This document shows positions 1-8,681 of a stretch of 64,000 bases of DNA, piece after piece. The position numbers and the translations under genes were made by a program. Position 1 is the stretch's first letter, and every line of letters begins with the position of its first letter. Source of the DNA: Candidatus Kapaibacterium sp. (GTDB lineage Bacteria > Bacteroidota > Ignavibacteria > Kapaibacteriales > UBA2268); the NCBI GenBank assembly GCA_028376765.1, contig JAONBD010000003.1, positions 1 to 64,000 on the forward strand, in the 5' to 3' direction. The notes beneath the pieces were generated by a model. It made no database searches. It had not been told where the DNA came from and saw nothing but the letters and a program-made list of their open reading frames with translations.

Positions 1-488
1 TTATAGATAAATTATTAGATAAAAATCTTCAATTTATTGTTTATGCACTTGGCAAATCTGAAATTAACCCTAAACTTGAACAGCTACAAGCAAAGTATCC
101 AGAAAAATTCAAGTTTGTTAATACACACGATGAATATTTCTACCATAAGATGATGGCAGGAGCTGATTTGTTAATATCAAGCTCTCAGCAAAAAGTAGAT
201 TGTTTGAACATAATGTACGCAGCAACGTATGGTACAGTACCATTGGTTAGAGTTACTGATACTGTCGATGAAATTTTTGAAGAGTGGGACGGCGAAGACG
301 GCTTTGCTTTAAAAATTGAAGGTGATACAGATAAAGATTTATTTAGTTCTATCGAAGATGCACTTAAGCTATTTGATGAAAATAAAGAAGATTTTGAACT
401 AATTCAAAAAAATGGGACTTACGAAGAGTTTGGCTGGGCAGAAAATGCTCAGAAATATGAAGATATTTATAAAAAATTACTTAAATGA
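1..488 (+). CDS. Glycogen/starch synthase-like glycosyltransferase, C-terminal part (5' end outside window)
   Basis: The frame is open from the first bases of the window, so the gene begins upstream. The visible ~160 residues match the C-terminal GT-B half of GT5 glycogen synthases: a Rossmann strand (FIVYALGKSE), a spacer, then AGADLLISSS and YGTVPLVRVTDTVDEI, the counterparts of AGADLFLMPS and YGTLPVVRRTGGLADTV. In the family this domain binds ADP- or UDP-glucose. The normally conserved FEPCGL segment reads QKVDCL here, so the key glutamate is absent. The gene could be a diverged synthase or a non-catalytic relative. Its stop overlaps the next start by 4 bp, which suggests co-transcription. 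Family assignment is fairly sure; activity is not. Confidence 0.75.
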   Translation, partial: IDKLLDKNLQFIVYALGKSEINPKLEQLQAKYPEKFKFVNTHDEYFYHKMMAGADLLISSSQQKVDCLNIMYAATYGTVPLVRVTDTVDEIFEEWDGEDGFALKIEGDTDKDLFSSIEDALKLFDENKEDFELIQKNGTYEEFGWAENAQKYEDIYKKLLK

Positions 489-1861
489 ATTTATATACCC
501 GTTCAAAACCTTTAAATAATTATCTTGGTCTGATTGTATTTTTGGGAATAATATCCCTTTTCTCTTCATGCAATGATTCCCCTGCCAATGTTCAGCTAAT
601 TACTGATACTTTAGATATTAAAGCGGTAAGCAGCTCTCAACTAGAGCTAATTACAGGTGGCAAAACTGAAAAAACAATATATGATGCAAGGTTTAATCGT
701 GTAAATTTTGCACTAGGAAATTTTGAAGATTTAACTGCATTTACTTTCTTAAGATATTCAAGCGTGCCAGATTCTTTAGAATACTTAGAAGCAGATGATA
801 TTGATTCGGTTTATCTCTATCTATACCCATCAAACTATGCCTATGGCGATGTAGAGTCAATGAACTTAGATTTTGACATTCACGAATTATCTGGCGAAAT
901 ATCTAACACATACAGCTATAGCGATGTTTTTGATGCAAATGGACAGACTAGTTTCAAGGGTGATTTTCTAAAGAATTTCAACGAAAAAATAAATATTGAG
1001 CTTAATACAAATGCAGATTCTAGTTTGCTATTTGTTGATCCAATTCCTATCCCAATGGATAAAGAATTTTTATTAGCTTGGTTAGATTTTCGAAAAATTC
1101 AATCTAATTATTTTGAATTAACAAACAACGGAACCGATAACACTTTAAATCTTGATTCGATAGCCAATGCTATTGGCTACGACAGAGAGAAAGCAAGAAC
1201 AATTTATTCATTAGGTTTGTTTCCCAATAGCAATTCTGATATTCTGCTTAGATTAGAAAACATAGCTCCAAGTGGACCATCAGGTAAAAATCCATATATC
1301 AATGTTGGCTATACTGATTCAACTGGTGTTCATAAAACATTTTTCTTGCCTGCAGCAATTGTGTCTTATTACATTAAAAGCCCAGAACCTTCAACAACTG
1401 AAATTGATGTACAAGGCTTGCTTACCTACCGTGGAGTTTTAAGCTTTGATGTATCAATGATTCCGAAAGGTTCACCTATCCATGCTGCGGAACTCGAAGT
1501 AACTTTAATTAAAGAAAATACAGTATCTGGATCGGATGGATTAGATCAGCAAATCGCAGGTTCTTTTGTGATTGATGGAATCGATAATAAATATTCTACT
1601 TTCCCTGCTAGTGAAAATTATCCTTACTTTGGAGTTGCAAACGATACAACAGATATTTATTTTTTTCCTAGTATTACATCTGCTGTAGAAGAGTGGGTAA
1701 GCACTGATGGAAAAGGTGAATTGATGTTGATTTCTTCTGCTAATGGTAATGTAGCCGATGAATTTAATTTCTACGACAAACTTAGCTTTTATGGGCCTGA
1801 TGCGGAAAACCCTGAAAACAGACCAAAACTTAAAATAATTTACTCGACATGGCCAGAATAG
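485..1861 (+). CDS. Secreted lipoprotein with DNRLRE-like C-terminal domain
   Basis: The 458-residue product starts with a hydrophobic signal segment ending in a lipobox (LFSSC, Cys about residue 29), so it is predicted to be an SPII lipoprotein. The C-terminal third has a strand pattern resembling DNRLRE surface domains: a GVLSFDVSMIP segment followed by AAELEVTL, and the closing RPKLKIIYS, much like RPKLVVTY in that family. No catalytic motif is visible. It overlaps the preceding gene by 4 bp (ATGA) and the following outer-membrane protein by 13 bp, so the three genes probably form one transcript. The role is unknown; an envelope structural or carbohydrate-associated function is only a guess. 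Confidence 0.65.
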   Translation: MNLYTRSKPLNNYLGLIVFLGIISLFSSCNDSPANVQLITDTLDIKAVSSSQLELITGGKTEKTIYDARFNRVNFALGNFEDLTAFTFLRYSSVPDSLEYLEADDIDSVYLYLYPSNYAYGDVESMNLDFDIHELSGEISNTYSYSDVFDANGQTSFKGDFLKNFNEKINIELNTNADSSLLFVDPIPIPMDKEFLLAWLDFRKIQSNYFELTNNGTDNTLNLDSIANAIGYDREKARTIYSLGLFPNSNSDILLRLENIAPSGPSGKNPYINVGYTDSTGVHKTFFLPAAIVSYYIKSPEPSTTEIDVQGLLTYRGVLSFDVSMIPKGSPIHAAELEVTLIKENTVSGSDGLDQQIAGSFVIDGIDNKYSTFPASENYPYFGVANDTTDIYFFPSITSAVEEWVSTDGKGELMLISSANGNVADEFNFYDKLSFYGPDAENPENRPKLKIIYSTWPE

Positions 1862-3087
1862 CCTTTTTAATAATTTTAATATCTTATTGTGCTTTTGCTG
1901 ATGGTGGATCTAATTATTCTGCTTTTGGTATTGGCGATATTAGATACAACAATGGTGCTGCTTTTTCTGGGCAGGGTGGTGTTTCTGCTGCGATACCTTC
2001 AAAAAATCATATTAACTTGAGAAATCCAGCACTTTGGTCAAAAGCAGAAAATACAATTTTACAATTTGGATATAGCTTTAATCAAGGGTTTGCAAATGTA
2101 AACTCGCAAACTAACTACCAGACAACTAGCTCCATTGATGGTTTTTTGTTATTGTTTTCAATAGACAGTAGCTTAGGAATTGCTGCTAGTATGGGATTAT
2201 ACGAATATTCTGACGTTAGTTTTAGAGTTAGCTCTGAATTTAGCCAAGGTATAGATGGTACATCAGTTTCTGGTCAGCTAATTCAGAACGGAGATGGAGG
2301 CCTTAATACGGCTTATGTCGGTGCTTCAATTGAGCCTATTAAGGGTCTTTCAATTGGTATTATGGGAAATTATACTTTTGGAAGTATAGAAAAACAAAGA
2401 GAAACAATTTTTAATGAGCAATTTAGATTTTACAATGGATACCGAAGAACAGATGCTTTATTTGGTTCAAACATTAGAGCAGGTATATATTATGAAATTA
2501 TTGATAATCTTTCAATAGGTGGATTTTTAGAAACTAGCACTAATTTTCAATTAGAATCGAAAAGATTATTTGTAACAAATTTCAATGTTGATTCACTAGA
2601 AGATAAATCTAATTCTTATGATTTACCACAAATGTTAGGTGGAGGTGTTTCTTATAAATACGGAAGAAAGAGATTTGGCGTAGACCTTTGGACAAGAGAC
2701 TTTTCTGATTTTGGGTACAGTTCTAATATAGATGATCCAAGTAATTACTCAAGTTCAAATGGGATTAAACTAGGATTTGTAAGAGAGGGAAATAATAATT
2801 TAGGTGCAAAGCTTTTAGATAACACTACTTTTAGGTTAGGTGCTGGTCTCACTAATTTATACTACGAATTTAATGGAAACCAGATTAGCGAATATTATTT
2901 TTCTGGAGGCTTTTCTGCTAAAATAGGAGCGAAGTCCAATTTCGATTATTCATTAGTTTTTGGTTCAAGAGGAGAAAATACTTCACCGCTAATTAATGAA
3001 ACATTTATTAGAATGAATTTTAATGTAAGTATCAGAGAAACTTGGTTTGTACCGTTCAAACGTGGATACGACGATTTAGAGGATTAA
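1849..3087 (+). CDS. Outer-membrane beta-barrel protein (OmpP1/FadL- or PorV-like)
   Basis: The 412-residue product begins with a signal peptide (cleavage near AFADGG). It opens with the [10 protein letters not shown]...[15 protein letters not shown] pattern and an NPALWSKAE segment, typical of Bacteroidota FadL/PorV-type barrels, where an early mature segment carries an NPAxL motif. The rest alternates Gly/aromatic-rich amphipathic strands (e.g. [33 protein letters not shown]) consistent with about 14 strands. The start lies inside the end of the upstream lipoprotein gene, so the pair is likely translationally coupled. It may be a transporter or an assembly partner of that lipoprotein; the sequence alone cannot decide. 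Confidence 0.65.
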   Translation: MARIAFLIILISYCAFADGGSNYSAFGIGDIRYNNGAAFSGQGGVSAAIPSKNHINLRNPALWSKAENTILQFGYSFNQGFANVNSQTNYQTTSSIDGFLLLFSIDSSLGIAASMGLYEYSDVSFRVSSEFSQGIDGTSVSGQLIQNGDGGLNTAYVGASIEPIKGLSIGIMGNYTFGSIEKQRETIFNEQFRFYNGYRRTDALFGSNIRAGIYYEIIDNLSIGGFLETSTNFQLESKRLFVTNFNVDSLEDKSNSYDLPQMLGGGVSYKYGRKRFGVDLWTRDFSDFGYSSNIDDPSNYSSSNGIKLGFVREGNNNLGAKLLDNTTFRLGAGLTNLYYEFNGNQISEYYFSGGFSAKIGAKSNFDYSLVFGSRGENTSPLINETFIRMNFNVSIRETWFVPFKRGYDDLED

Positions 3088-3094
3088 AACTACT

Positions 3095-4033
3095 ATGAAA
3101 ACAATATTAGTAACTGGTGGAGCAGGTTTTTTAGGATCGCATCTTTGCGAAAAATTCCTTGACAAAGGATATAAAGTTATCTGTATGGATAATTTTATAA
3201 CTGGTAGTCCCGAGAATATAGCTCACCTAATGGGTAACAAATCGTTTGAATTTATAGAATATGATGTTACCAAATATATCTATGTACCAGGAGAACTTGA
3301 TTACATACTTCATTTTGCATCTCCAGCCTCACCAATCGACTATTTGAAATTTCCTATACAAACATTAAAAGTTGGCTCTTTAGGCACGCATAACGCACTT
3401 GGATTAGCTAAAGCTAAAAATGCTAGATTTTTAATTGCAAGTACTAGCGAAGTTTATGGCGATCCACTTATCCACCCCCAAACTGAAGATTATTGGGGTA
3501 ATGTAAACCCAGTTGGGGATCGTGGCGTTTATGATGAAGCCAAAAGGTTTTCTGAAGCTATTACAATGGCTTACAATAAATATCATGGGGTTGAAACTAG
3601 AATTGTAAGAATATTTAATACCTATGGCCCAAGGATGAGAATTAACGATGGGCGTGCTATTCCAAACTTTATAAAACAAGCAATAGAGGGTAACCCTTTA
3701 ACTGTTTATGGAGATGGCTCTCAAACTAGATCTGTTTGTTATGTTGATGATCTTACAGAAGGTATTTATAGATTATTACTTTCTGATGAGGTAAATCCTG
3801 TAAATATTGGAAATCCAGATGAACTTTCAATGCTCGATTTAGCCAAAGAAATAAGAGATCAAATTAATCCTAATTGCGAAATTGTGTTTAAAGACTTACC
3901 AAACGATGATCCCAAAGTAAGGCAACCTAATACCGATAGAGCTAAGAGAATATTAGATTGGGAAGCAAAAATTAACAGAAAAGAAGGTCTTCAAAAAACA
4001 ATTGCAGATTTCAAACATCGCTTAGGTAAATAG
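3095..4033 (+). CDS. UDP-glucuronate decarboxylase (UDP-xylose synthase), extended SDR
   Basis: The 312-residue protein is an extended short-chain dehydrogenase/reductase. The NAD-binding GGAGFLG motif is at residues 8-14, the family signature [15 protein letters not shown] follows, and the catalytic Tyr146/Lys150 pair lies in VYDEAKR, with STSEVYGDP supplying the Ser/Thr and [16 protein letters not shown] the substrate loop. These features mark the UXS/ArnA-decarboxylase branch, which converts UDP-glucuronate to UDP-xylose for surface polysaccharide or LPS. Full family length with no missing motif. It starts 7 bp after the outer-membrane protein gene and probably shares its transcript. A dTDP-glucose dehydratase or epimerase is less likely given the ASPIDY signature. 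Confidence 0.9.
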   Translation: MKTILVTGGAGFLGSHLCEKFLDKGYKVICMDNFITGSPENIAHLMGNKSFEFIEYDVTKYIYVPGELDYILHFASPASPIDYLKFPIQTLKVGSLGTHNALGLAKAKNARFLIASTSEVYGDPLIHPQTEDYWGNVNPVGDRGVYDEAKRFSEAITMAYNKYHGVETRIVRIFNTYGPRMRINDGRAIPNFIKQAIEGNPLTVYGDGSQTRSVCYVDDLTEGIYRLLLSDEVNPVNIGNPDELSMLDLAKEIRDQINPNCEIVFKDLPNDDPKVRQPNTDRAKRILDWEAKINRKEGLQKTIADFKHRLGK

Positions 4034-4034
4034 T

Positions 4035-4328
4035 TTATTCAATTTGATAATCCACTACATGAGATTTTTCTCTGTATTGGTCTAAAGCTGCTATCAAGTT
4101 CTGATGTACAGGGTGAACGATATATTCCTGTAAACTTTCATCATTTTCAAATTCAGAAACTAAAATTAGATCAAATGCTTTATGGCTTTTTGAGATATTT
4201 ATTCCAGTTTCAAATGACTTTATTTGTGAAATTTCTGAAGGCATTTCATCCATTTGCTTCTTAATTTTTTTGATTATATCTAGCTTTACACCATCGTAAA
4301 ATTTTAGCATGACAATATGTTTTATCAT
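4035..4328 (-). CDS. Dabb (stress-responsive alpha/beta-barrel) family protein
   Basis: This 97-residue protein matches the dimeric ferredoxin-like Dabb family. It opens with IKHIVMLKFYDGV, has the central FETGINISKSHKAFDLILVSEF strand pair, and carries the conserved LQEYIVHPVHQN segment. Members are small cytosolic dimers; some are stress-induced and a few act as monooxygenase-like or cyclase enzymes, so the substrate cannot be stated. It converges on the decarboxylase gene with one base between the stops, and it is divergent from queE with about 50 bp between the starts, so the two share a promoter region. Confidence 0.85.
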   Translation of the reverse strand: MIKHIVMLKFYDGVKLDIIKKIKKQMDEMPSEISQIKSFETGINISKSHKAFDLILVSEFENDESLQEYIVHPVHQNLIAALDQYREKSHVVDYQIE

Positions 4329-4368
4329 AATGTTTCCTATTAAAATAATTAGAAATACAAAATAATCA

Positions 4369-4376
4369 TAATTTTG
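4369..4376 (+). promoter_or_regulatory. Candidate Bacteroidota -7 box for queE
   Basis: TAATTTTG fits the TAnnTTTG consensus of Bacteroidota sigma-A promoters and ends four bases before the queE ATG. If used, the transcript would be essentially leaderless. No clear -33 TTG was found. Confidence 0.4.
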
Positions 4377-4380
4377 CAGT

Positions 4381-5052
4381 ATGAAAATAGCAAAAGATTT
4401 AAATTTTAATATTAACGAAATATTTTTTTCAATTCAAGGTGAAGGAACAAGAGCTGGCAGAGCATGCACTTTTGTTAGGCTTCAAGGATGCCTTTTGCGT
4501 TGTGTTTGGTGCGATACACCCTATGCACTAGAGCGAAAGGAAGTACATAATTTAATGAGCGGTGAAGATATTTTTAATGAAATAAACAAGTATCCAACTA
4601 AATTTTTGATGTTAACAGGTGGAGAGCCACTAGAACAAGATGATATATTTGATTTTATTAAAATTGCTTGTGAAAAAGGTTTTGAAGTAGTTATAGAAAC
4701 AAACGGGCAAGTATTAACCGATAAAGTTGATAAAAGAGCTGTAAAAATACTAGATATAAAATGTCCAGATTCAAAGATGGAGAAAAAAAATAATTACAAA
4801 AATTTAGAGCTATTGAACCCGCATGATGAATTGAAATTTGTGATCGCTAGCAGAAGAGATTTTGATTTTGCTATAAAATTATGCGATGAAAATAAGCTTT
4901 ACGACAAAGTATCTGCTGTTCTTTTTTCTCCCGTTTTTGAAGGACCAAAGTTACAAGAATTTTCTAATTGGGTAATGGATAGTGGCAAGCCAATTAGAAT
5001 GCAATTACAATTGCATAAGTATATCTGGTCTCCCCAAACAAGGGGAGTTTAG
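4381..5052 (+). CDS. queE: 7-carboxy-7-deazaguanine synthase (radical SAM)
   Basis: The 223-residue protein begins with NEIFFSIQGEGTRAGRACTFVRL, diagnostic of QueE, followed by the radical-SAM cluster cysteines C37, C41 and C44 (CLLRCVWC) and the SAM-binding TGGEP at about residues 79-83. QueE rearranges 6-carboxy-tetrahydropterin to 7-carboxy-7-deazaguanine, the first committed deazapurine step in queuosine synthesis. The tail contains LQLHKYIW, as in the family. It stands alone here: queC, queD and queF are not in the window. Its stop faces the convergent S74 protein gene with only 8 bp between them. Confidence 0.93.
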   Translation: MKIAKDLNFNINEIFFSIQGEGTRAGRACTFVRLQGCLLRCVWCDTPYALERKEVHNLMSGEDIFNEINKYPTKFLMLTGGEPLEQDDIFDFIKIACEKGFEVVIETNGQVLTDKVDKRAVKILDIKCPDSKMEKKNNYKNLELLNPHDELKFVIASRRDFDFAIKLCDENKLYDKVSAVLFSPVFEGPKLQEFSNWVMDSGKPIRMQLQLHKYIWSPQTRGV

Positions 5053-5060
5053 ATAGATTT

Positions 5061-6815
5061 TTATTTTATTTGTTTTTCAAGTTTTTTAATTCGTTCTTCA
5101 ATTTTTGATATTGATTGTTTTGTATTAATCAATTCTAATTTTGTAGAATTTATTTTATCATCTATACTTTTAGAATGAATACTAGCCCCTTTTAATGCTG
5201 AAATAAAAACTCCATTATAATCAGAAGTTGCCAAAGTTGTGTCAGTAGAATGGGTACCGTATTTATCATTTCCATAAAGGCTAAAAAAAGTTTGAGCCAT
5301 TGGTCCATAAGATCTTTGCGATTTAGTATCTTGATCTTTATAATTCCAAGACATTATTGCAAGAGAATCAATTTTATTATAGAAGTTGGAATAATCAATT
5401 TCCATAATTCTTTCTTTTTTTGTACTGTCCGATAGAGCAACCCAAGAATTTGTAGTTAGGGACATTCCAACTGTTGCTCCTGTGTTTGTATAAAAGTAAT
5501 AACCACCATCAAACCTTGCAGACCATCTATTATCATTTGTGGAAGAAAGTATAGTAGTCCCCGCATCTCCAAATATCCAACTAGATTTATTCCCAGATGT
5601 TAAATTCCTTCCCAATAAAACCTGATATAAATCATTCCCAACAAATACGTCTCGTCCACCTGCAAACTTAAAATCTTTGTTGCCGTCGGTTTCAATGTTT
5701 TCACCAAATAAAATAGTTGAATAGTCTCCATTTACAAGATGATTAGCACCGCAAATTATAGAGGAATTTGAAGATTCTATATAAGATAGATTACCACCTA
5801 GTATAACAGAATATTCACTTCCATCTATTTGATTATCATTTCCTGCTGCGATAGCAACACTCGGACTGCTACCTGATACAATATTTGAAAAACCAGAAAA
5901 AATTGCTGTATTAGTTTGTTGGTTACCTAACTCATTATCTTCTCCTACAAAAAGACCACCATTATCGCTAGCCCCACCACTCATTATATTAGAAGTACCA
6001 CCTAATAAAACTCTATTTATAGAACTATTATCAATTTGATTATCATTACCTGAAATAATAGCAGCATTATCACTTTGTCCGTTACTAATTAGGTTACTAA
6101 TACCACCATATATAACTGTATTATCAGATGGATTTGTAATATCATTATCATCCCCACCAGCGATATATCCATTTATACTATTATCTTGGTGAGTGATTGT
6201 TGCTCCAGATCCTGTAGGACCATAAGTAATTTTTCCACCCCAACTTAACGAGGCTGATGAATTAGTAAATAAAGCATTCAAATTTCCTGTACCAAATTTG
6301 GCAGGGAGGCTAAAAGTTGTTGATGCCGTTGTAGATGTGTTCGCTCTAAAAGAAATAAAGTAAGATCCTTTTTGCCAAACAATTAGACCATCGGAGCCTT
6401 GCCCGCCACTTATCATGTTGTCAATCACATTTACTGTATATGTTGTTGTAGATCCTAAGTTTAATCTGGAATTTGTATTATCCCATGTAAAACTATTAGA
6501 AGCACCAAAATTTGAGCTATTATTGAATTGGACACCTGTAATAGGAGATGAAGGATCACTACCTCCGTTAGGTGATTGTTGCCAATAAAAACTACCACTA
6601 TTATCAGTTGATAAGATTTGAGAGTTTGTTCCAGAACCCGTTGGTAAAGTATAAGTTAATGAACTTGTAAGCGAGCTAGGGCTTAAAACTATTACAGCAT
6701 TATCATCTTGATCATTAGATGAACTTATGTTTAGCTTGGTAGAATTTACTTCCTTTATGGCTTGGGCAAAACAAAAGTTATATGCTAATAGCAGTATAAA
6801 AAGGGTTTTAATCAT
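5061..6815 (-). CDS. Secreted fibre-like protein with C-terminal peptidase S74 (intramolecular chaperone) domain, copy 1
   Basis: The 584-residue product has a signal peptide (cleavage near CFAQA). A conserved N-terminal region (KEVNSTKLNISS, then VLSPSSLTSSLTYTLP) precedes a middle of short Asn/Gly/Ser repeats (e.g. NTVIYGGISNLISNG, SVILGGNLSYIESSNSS) that resemble YadA-head or beta-roll repeats. From about residue 458 the C-terminus matches the S74 autoprocessing chaperone of tail spikes: SDSTKKERI, SWNYKDQD, QRSYGPMAQ, then a coiled coil. The Ser and a Lys five residues later match the Ser-Lys dyad spacing of the family. A self-cleaving trimeric surface fibre is inferred. It overlaps its paralogue by 4 bp and is translated downstream of it. 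Confidence 0.75.
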   Translation of the reverse strand: MIKTLFILLLAYNFCFAQAIKEVNSTKLNISSSNDQDDNAVIVLSPSSLTSSLTYTLPTGSGTNSQILSTDNSGSFYWQQSPNGGSDPSSPITGVQFNNSSNFGASNSFTWDNTNSRLNLGSTTTYTVNVIDNMISGGQGSDGLIVWQKGSYFISFRANTSTTASTTFSLPAKFGTGNLNALFTNSSASLSWGGKITYGPTGSGATITHQDNSINGYIAGGDDNDITNPSDNTVIYGGISNLISNGQSDNAAIISGNDNQIDNSSINRVLLGGTSNIMSGGASDNGGLFVGEDNELGNQQTNTAIFSGFSNIVSGSSPSVAIAAGNDNQIDGSEYSVILGGNLSYIESSNSSIICGANHLVNGDYSTILFGENIETDGNKDFKFAGGRDVFVGNDLYQVLLGRNLTSGNKSSWIFGDAGTTILSSTNDNRWSARFDGGYYFYTNTGATVGMSLTTNSWVALSDSTKKERIMEIDYSNFYNKIDSLAIMSWNYKDQDTKSQRSYGPMAQTFFSLYGNDKYGTHSTDTTLATSDYNGVFISALKGASIHSKSIDDKINSTKLELINTKQSISKIEERIKKLEKQIK

Positions 6816-8599
6816 TTTTGCCCCAACTGAATTTCTGATTTAAATTCTTTAGCCGCTAATTTATTTTCTAATCTATCTACAATTTTTAGTAGTTGATTTA
6901 GTTTTTCTTCGTTTTCCTTATTGATTTTTTCAAGATCTTGTATTCTACTTTCTTTTTCTTCAAGCTTTAATTTTAAACCCTGAACACCAAGGATACCAAT
7001 GCTTGTAACATTCATTTGCGAAATTGTAGTATCTGTACCAATTGTACCAAATTTATCCTTGCCAAATAACCTATTAAAATCTTGTGCCATCGGACCATAA
7101 GACCTTTGCGATTTGATATCTTGCTCTTTATAATTCCAAGAACTAATTTTTAATTCATCTATTTTATTTAATACTTTAATCGGATTGTACGAAATAAATC
7201 TTTCTTTTTTAGTACTATCAGAAATAGAATTCCAAGAATTATTAGTTAGGGACATTCCAACAGTTGATCCAGTGTTTGTATAAAAGTAATAACCACCCGA
7301 AAACCGAGCAGTAAACCTATTATCTCCACCAGATGTTACAGAACCAGTATTTGAATCGGTAAAAACAAATGAGCCAAGATCATCTGCATTTGCATTCCTA
7401 CCTATTGCAACAGAGTAATTGCCCCCAGCATCAGCATTTTGACCAAATGCCATAGAATAGTCACCATTAATATCACAGTCTTGACCACCTAATACAGATG
7501 AGTATTCGCCAGTATTAGTATTATTTAAACCACCTACAATCGAAGAGTATTGTCCTGAAACTTCATTATCGGCTCCTCCGCCAATAAAACTATAATCCCC
7601 AGGAGCGGTTATTGTATTAGAATTTCCAGAAACTATAGCTGCCCAATCAGAAAAAATGTAATTATCAATTCCAGAACCAATAAAAGATTCTTGATTTCCA
7701 TCGGCAATGTAATTTTGTGTACCAGTAAATATACCAGAATTGGTTGCACAGATATAATTATTATTTCCCCCTGCTATCACAGAATTTGTTCCATTAGTAC
7801 AGATATTATTGCTGGTTCCTGCTACAATTGCAGAATTATTTGCGTCGGTTACGTTATCTTCTCCCCCACCAATAAAACTGTTATTACCTGTTGCATCGTT
7901 TTGGACACCACCACCAACAAAAGATAAATCTTCGGCTGTATTATTAACACCACCACCAGTTCCCTGTCCAACACAAGAAAATCCACCACCATCAACAATA
8001 CCCGAATTATACCATGATAGGTTACCATTTCCATCAGTTACCAAAATCTGACCAGATGTACCATCGCCAGGTGGCCAAGTGTAAGAAGTACTTGTTTCCA
8101 TATTTGCAGGTGGAGTGAATGAAACCATATAATCGGTTGCTCCTTGCTCCGAATATATTGCTAATGTACCATCGCTTCCATCTGCACCAAGCTGAACTCC
8201 TCCATTAACAGATAAAGTATAACTGGGCGAGTTTGTACCAACTCCAAGTCTGCTGTTTGTGTTATCCCAAAAGAAACTCGAAGATGCTCCAAAAGAGCCT
8301 GCATCGTTGTACTGTACTTCACCATTGTTTCCAGCAACAGAAGCTGTACCACCAGATATAGTAGCCCAAGTAAGGCTACCATTACCTAAGCTAGTTAGTA
8401 CTTGGTTTAGTGTCCCATAATCGGGTGGCAAGGTCATGGTATAGCTATTTGTTAAGGAAGAAGGCGATACTATTGTTATGTAAATATCACTACTTTCAGC
8501 ATTTGGATTGATATTTACTCTTGTTGCGTTTACTTCTTTGTAAGCTTGAGTAAAACAAATGACTGGGAATAATAAAACTAAGATGTATAATTTTTTCAT
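6812..8599 (-). CDS. Secreted fibre-like protein with C-terminal peptidase S74 domain, copy 2 (paralogue)
   Basis: This 595-residue paralogue has the same architecture as its neighbour: signal peptide (cleavage near CFTQA), KEVNATRVNIN leader, SPSSLTNSYTMTLPP segment, a Gly/Asn-rich repeat region (NSFIGGGEDNVTDANNSAIVAG-like units of about 15-17 residues), and an S74 domain from about residue 459 (SDSTKKERF, SWNYKEQD, RSYGPMAQDF). It ends in a longer coiled coil with heptad-like Glu/Lys/Leu. The repeats differ most between the copies and the C-terminal domain least. It is the upstream gene of the pair, and no promoter consensus was obvious in front of it. Cargo or adhesin function is unknown. 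Confidence 0.75.
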   Translation of the reverse strand: MKKLYILVLLFPVICFTQAYKEVNATRVNINPNAESSDIYITIVSPSSLTNSYTMTLPPDYGTLNQVLTSLGNGSLTWATISGGTASVAGNNGEVQYNDAGSFGASSSFFWDNTNSRLGVGTNSPSYTLSVNGGVQLGADGSDGTLAIYSEQGATDYMVSFTPPANMETSTSYTWPPGDGTSGQILVTDGNGNLSWYNSGIVDGGGFSCVGQGTGGGVNNTAEDLSFVGGGVQNDATGNNSFIGGGEDNVTDANNSAIVAGTSNNICTNGTNSVIAGGNNNYICATNSGIFTGTQNYIADGNQESFIGSGIDNYIFSDWAAIVSGNSNTITAPGDYSFIGGGADNEVSGQYSSIVGGLNNTNTGEYSSVLGGQDCDINGDYSMAFGQNADAGGNYSVAIGRNANADDLGSFVFTDSNTGSVTSGGDNRFTARFSGGYYFYTNTGSTVGMSLTNNSWNSISDSTKKERFISYNPIKVLNKIDELKISSWNYKEQDIKSQRSYGPMAQDFNRLFGKDKFGTIGTDTTISQMNVTSIGILGVQGLKLKLEEKESRIQDLEKINKENEEKLNQLLKIVDRLENKLAAKEFKSEIQLGQK

Positions 8600-8681
8600 A
8601 ATTTTACCGACTATTTAAATAGAAACATTTTTTTGATTAAAGTGTTTATCTTTCAATCAAATTAATAAAAATAAAGTTAAC

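Noticed and set aside
3431-3679. Minus-strand open frame inside the UDP-glucuronate decarboxylase gene
   Set aside because: The plus-strand product has full motifs and length; the antisense frame has no homologue or start context.
7691-8382. Several open frames antisense or out of frame within the second S74 gene
   Set aside because: They arise from the repetitive Gly/Asn/Ser codons of the real gene; the translations are low complexity with no homology.
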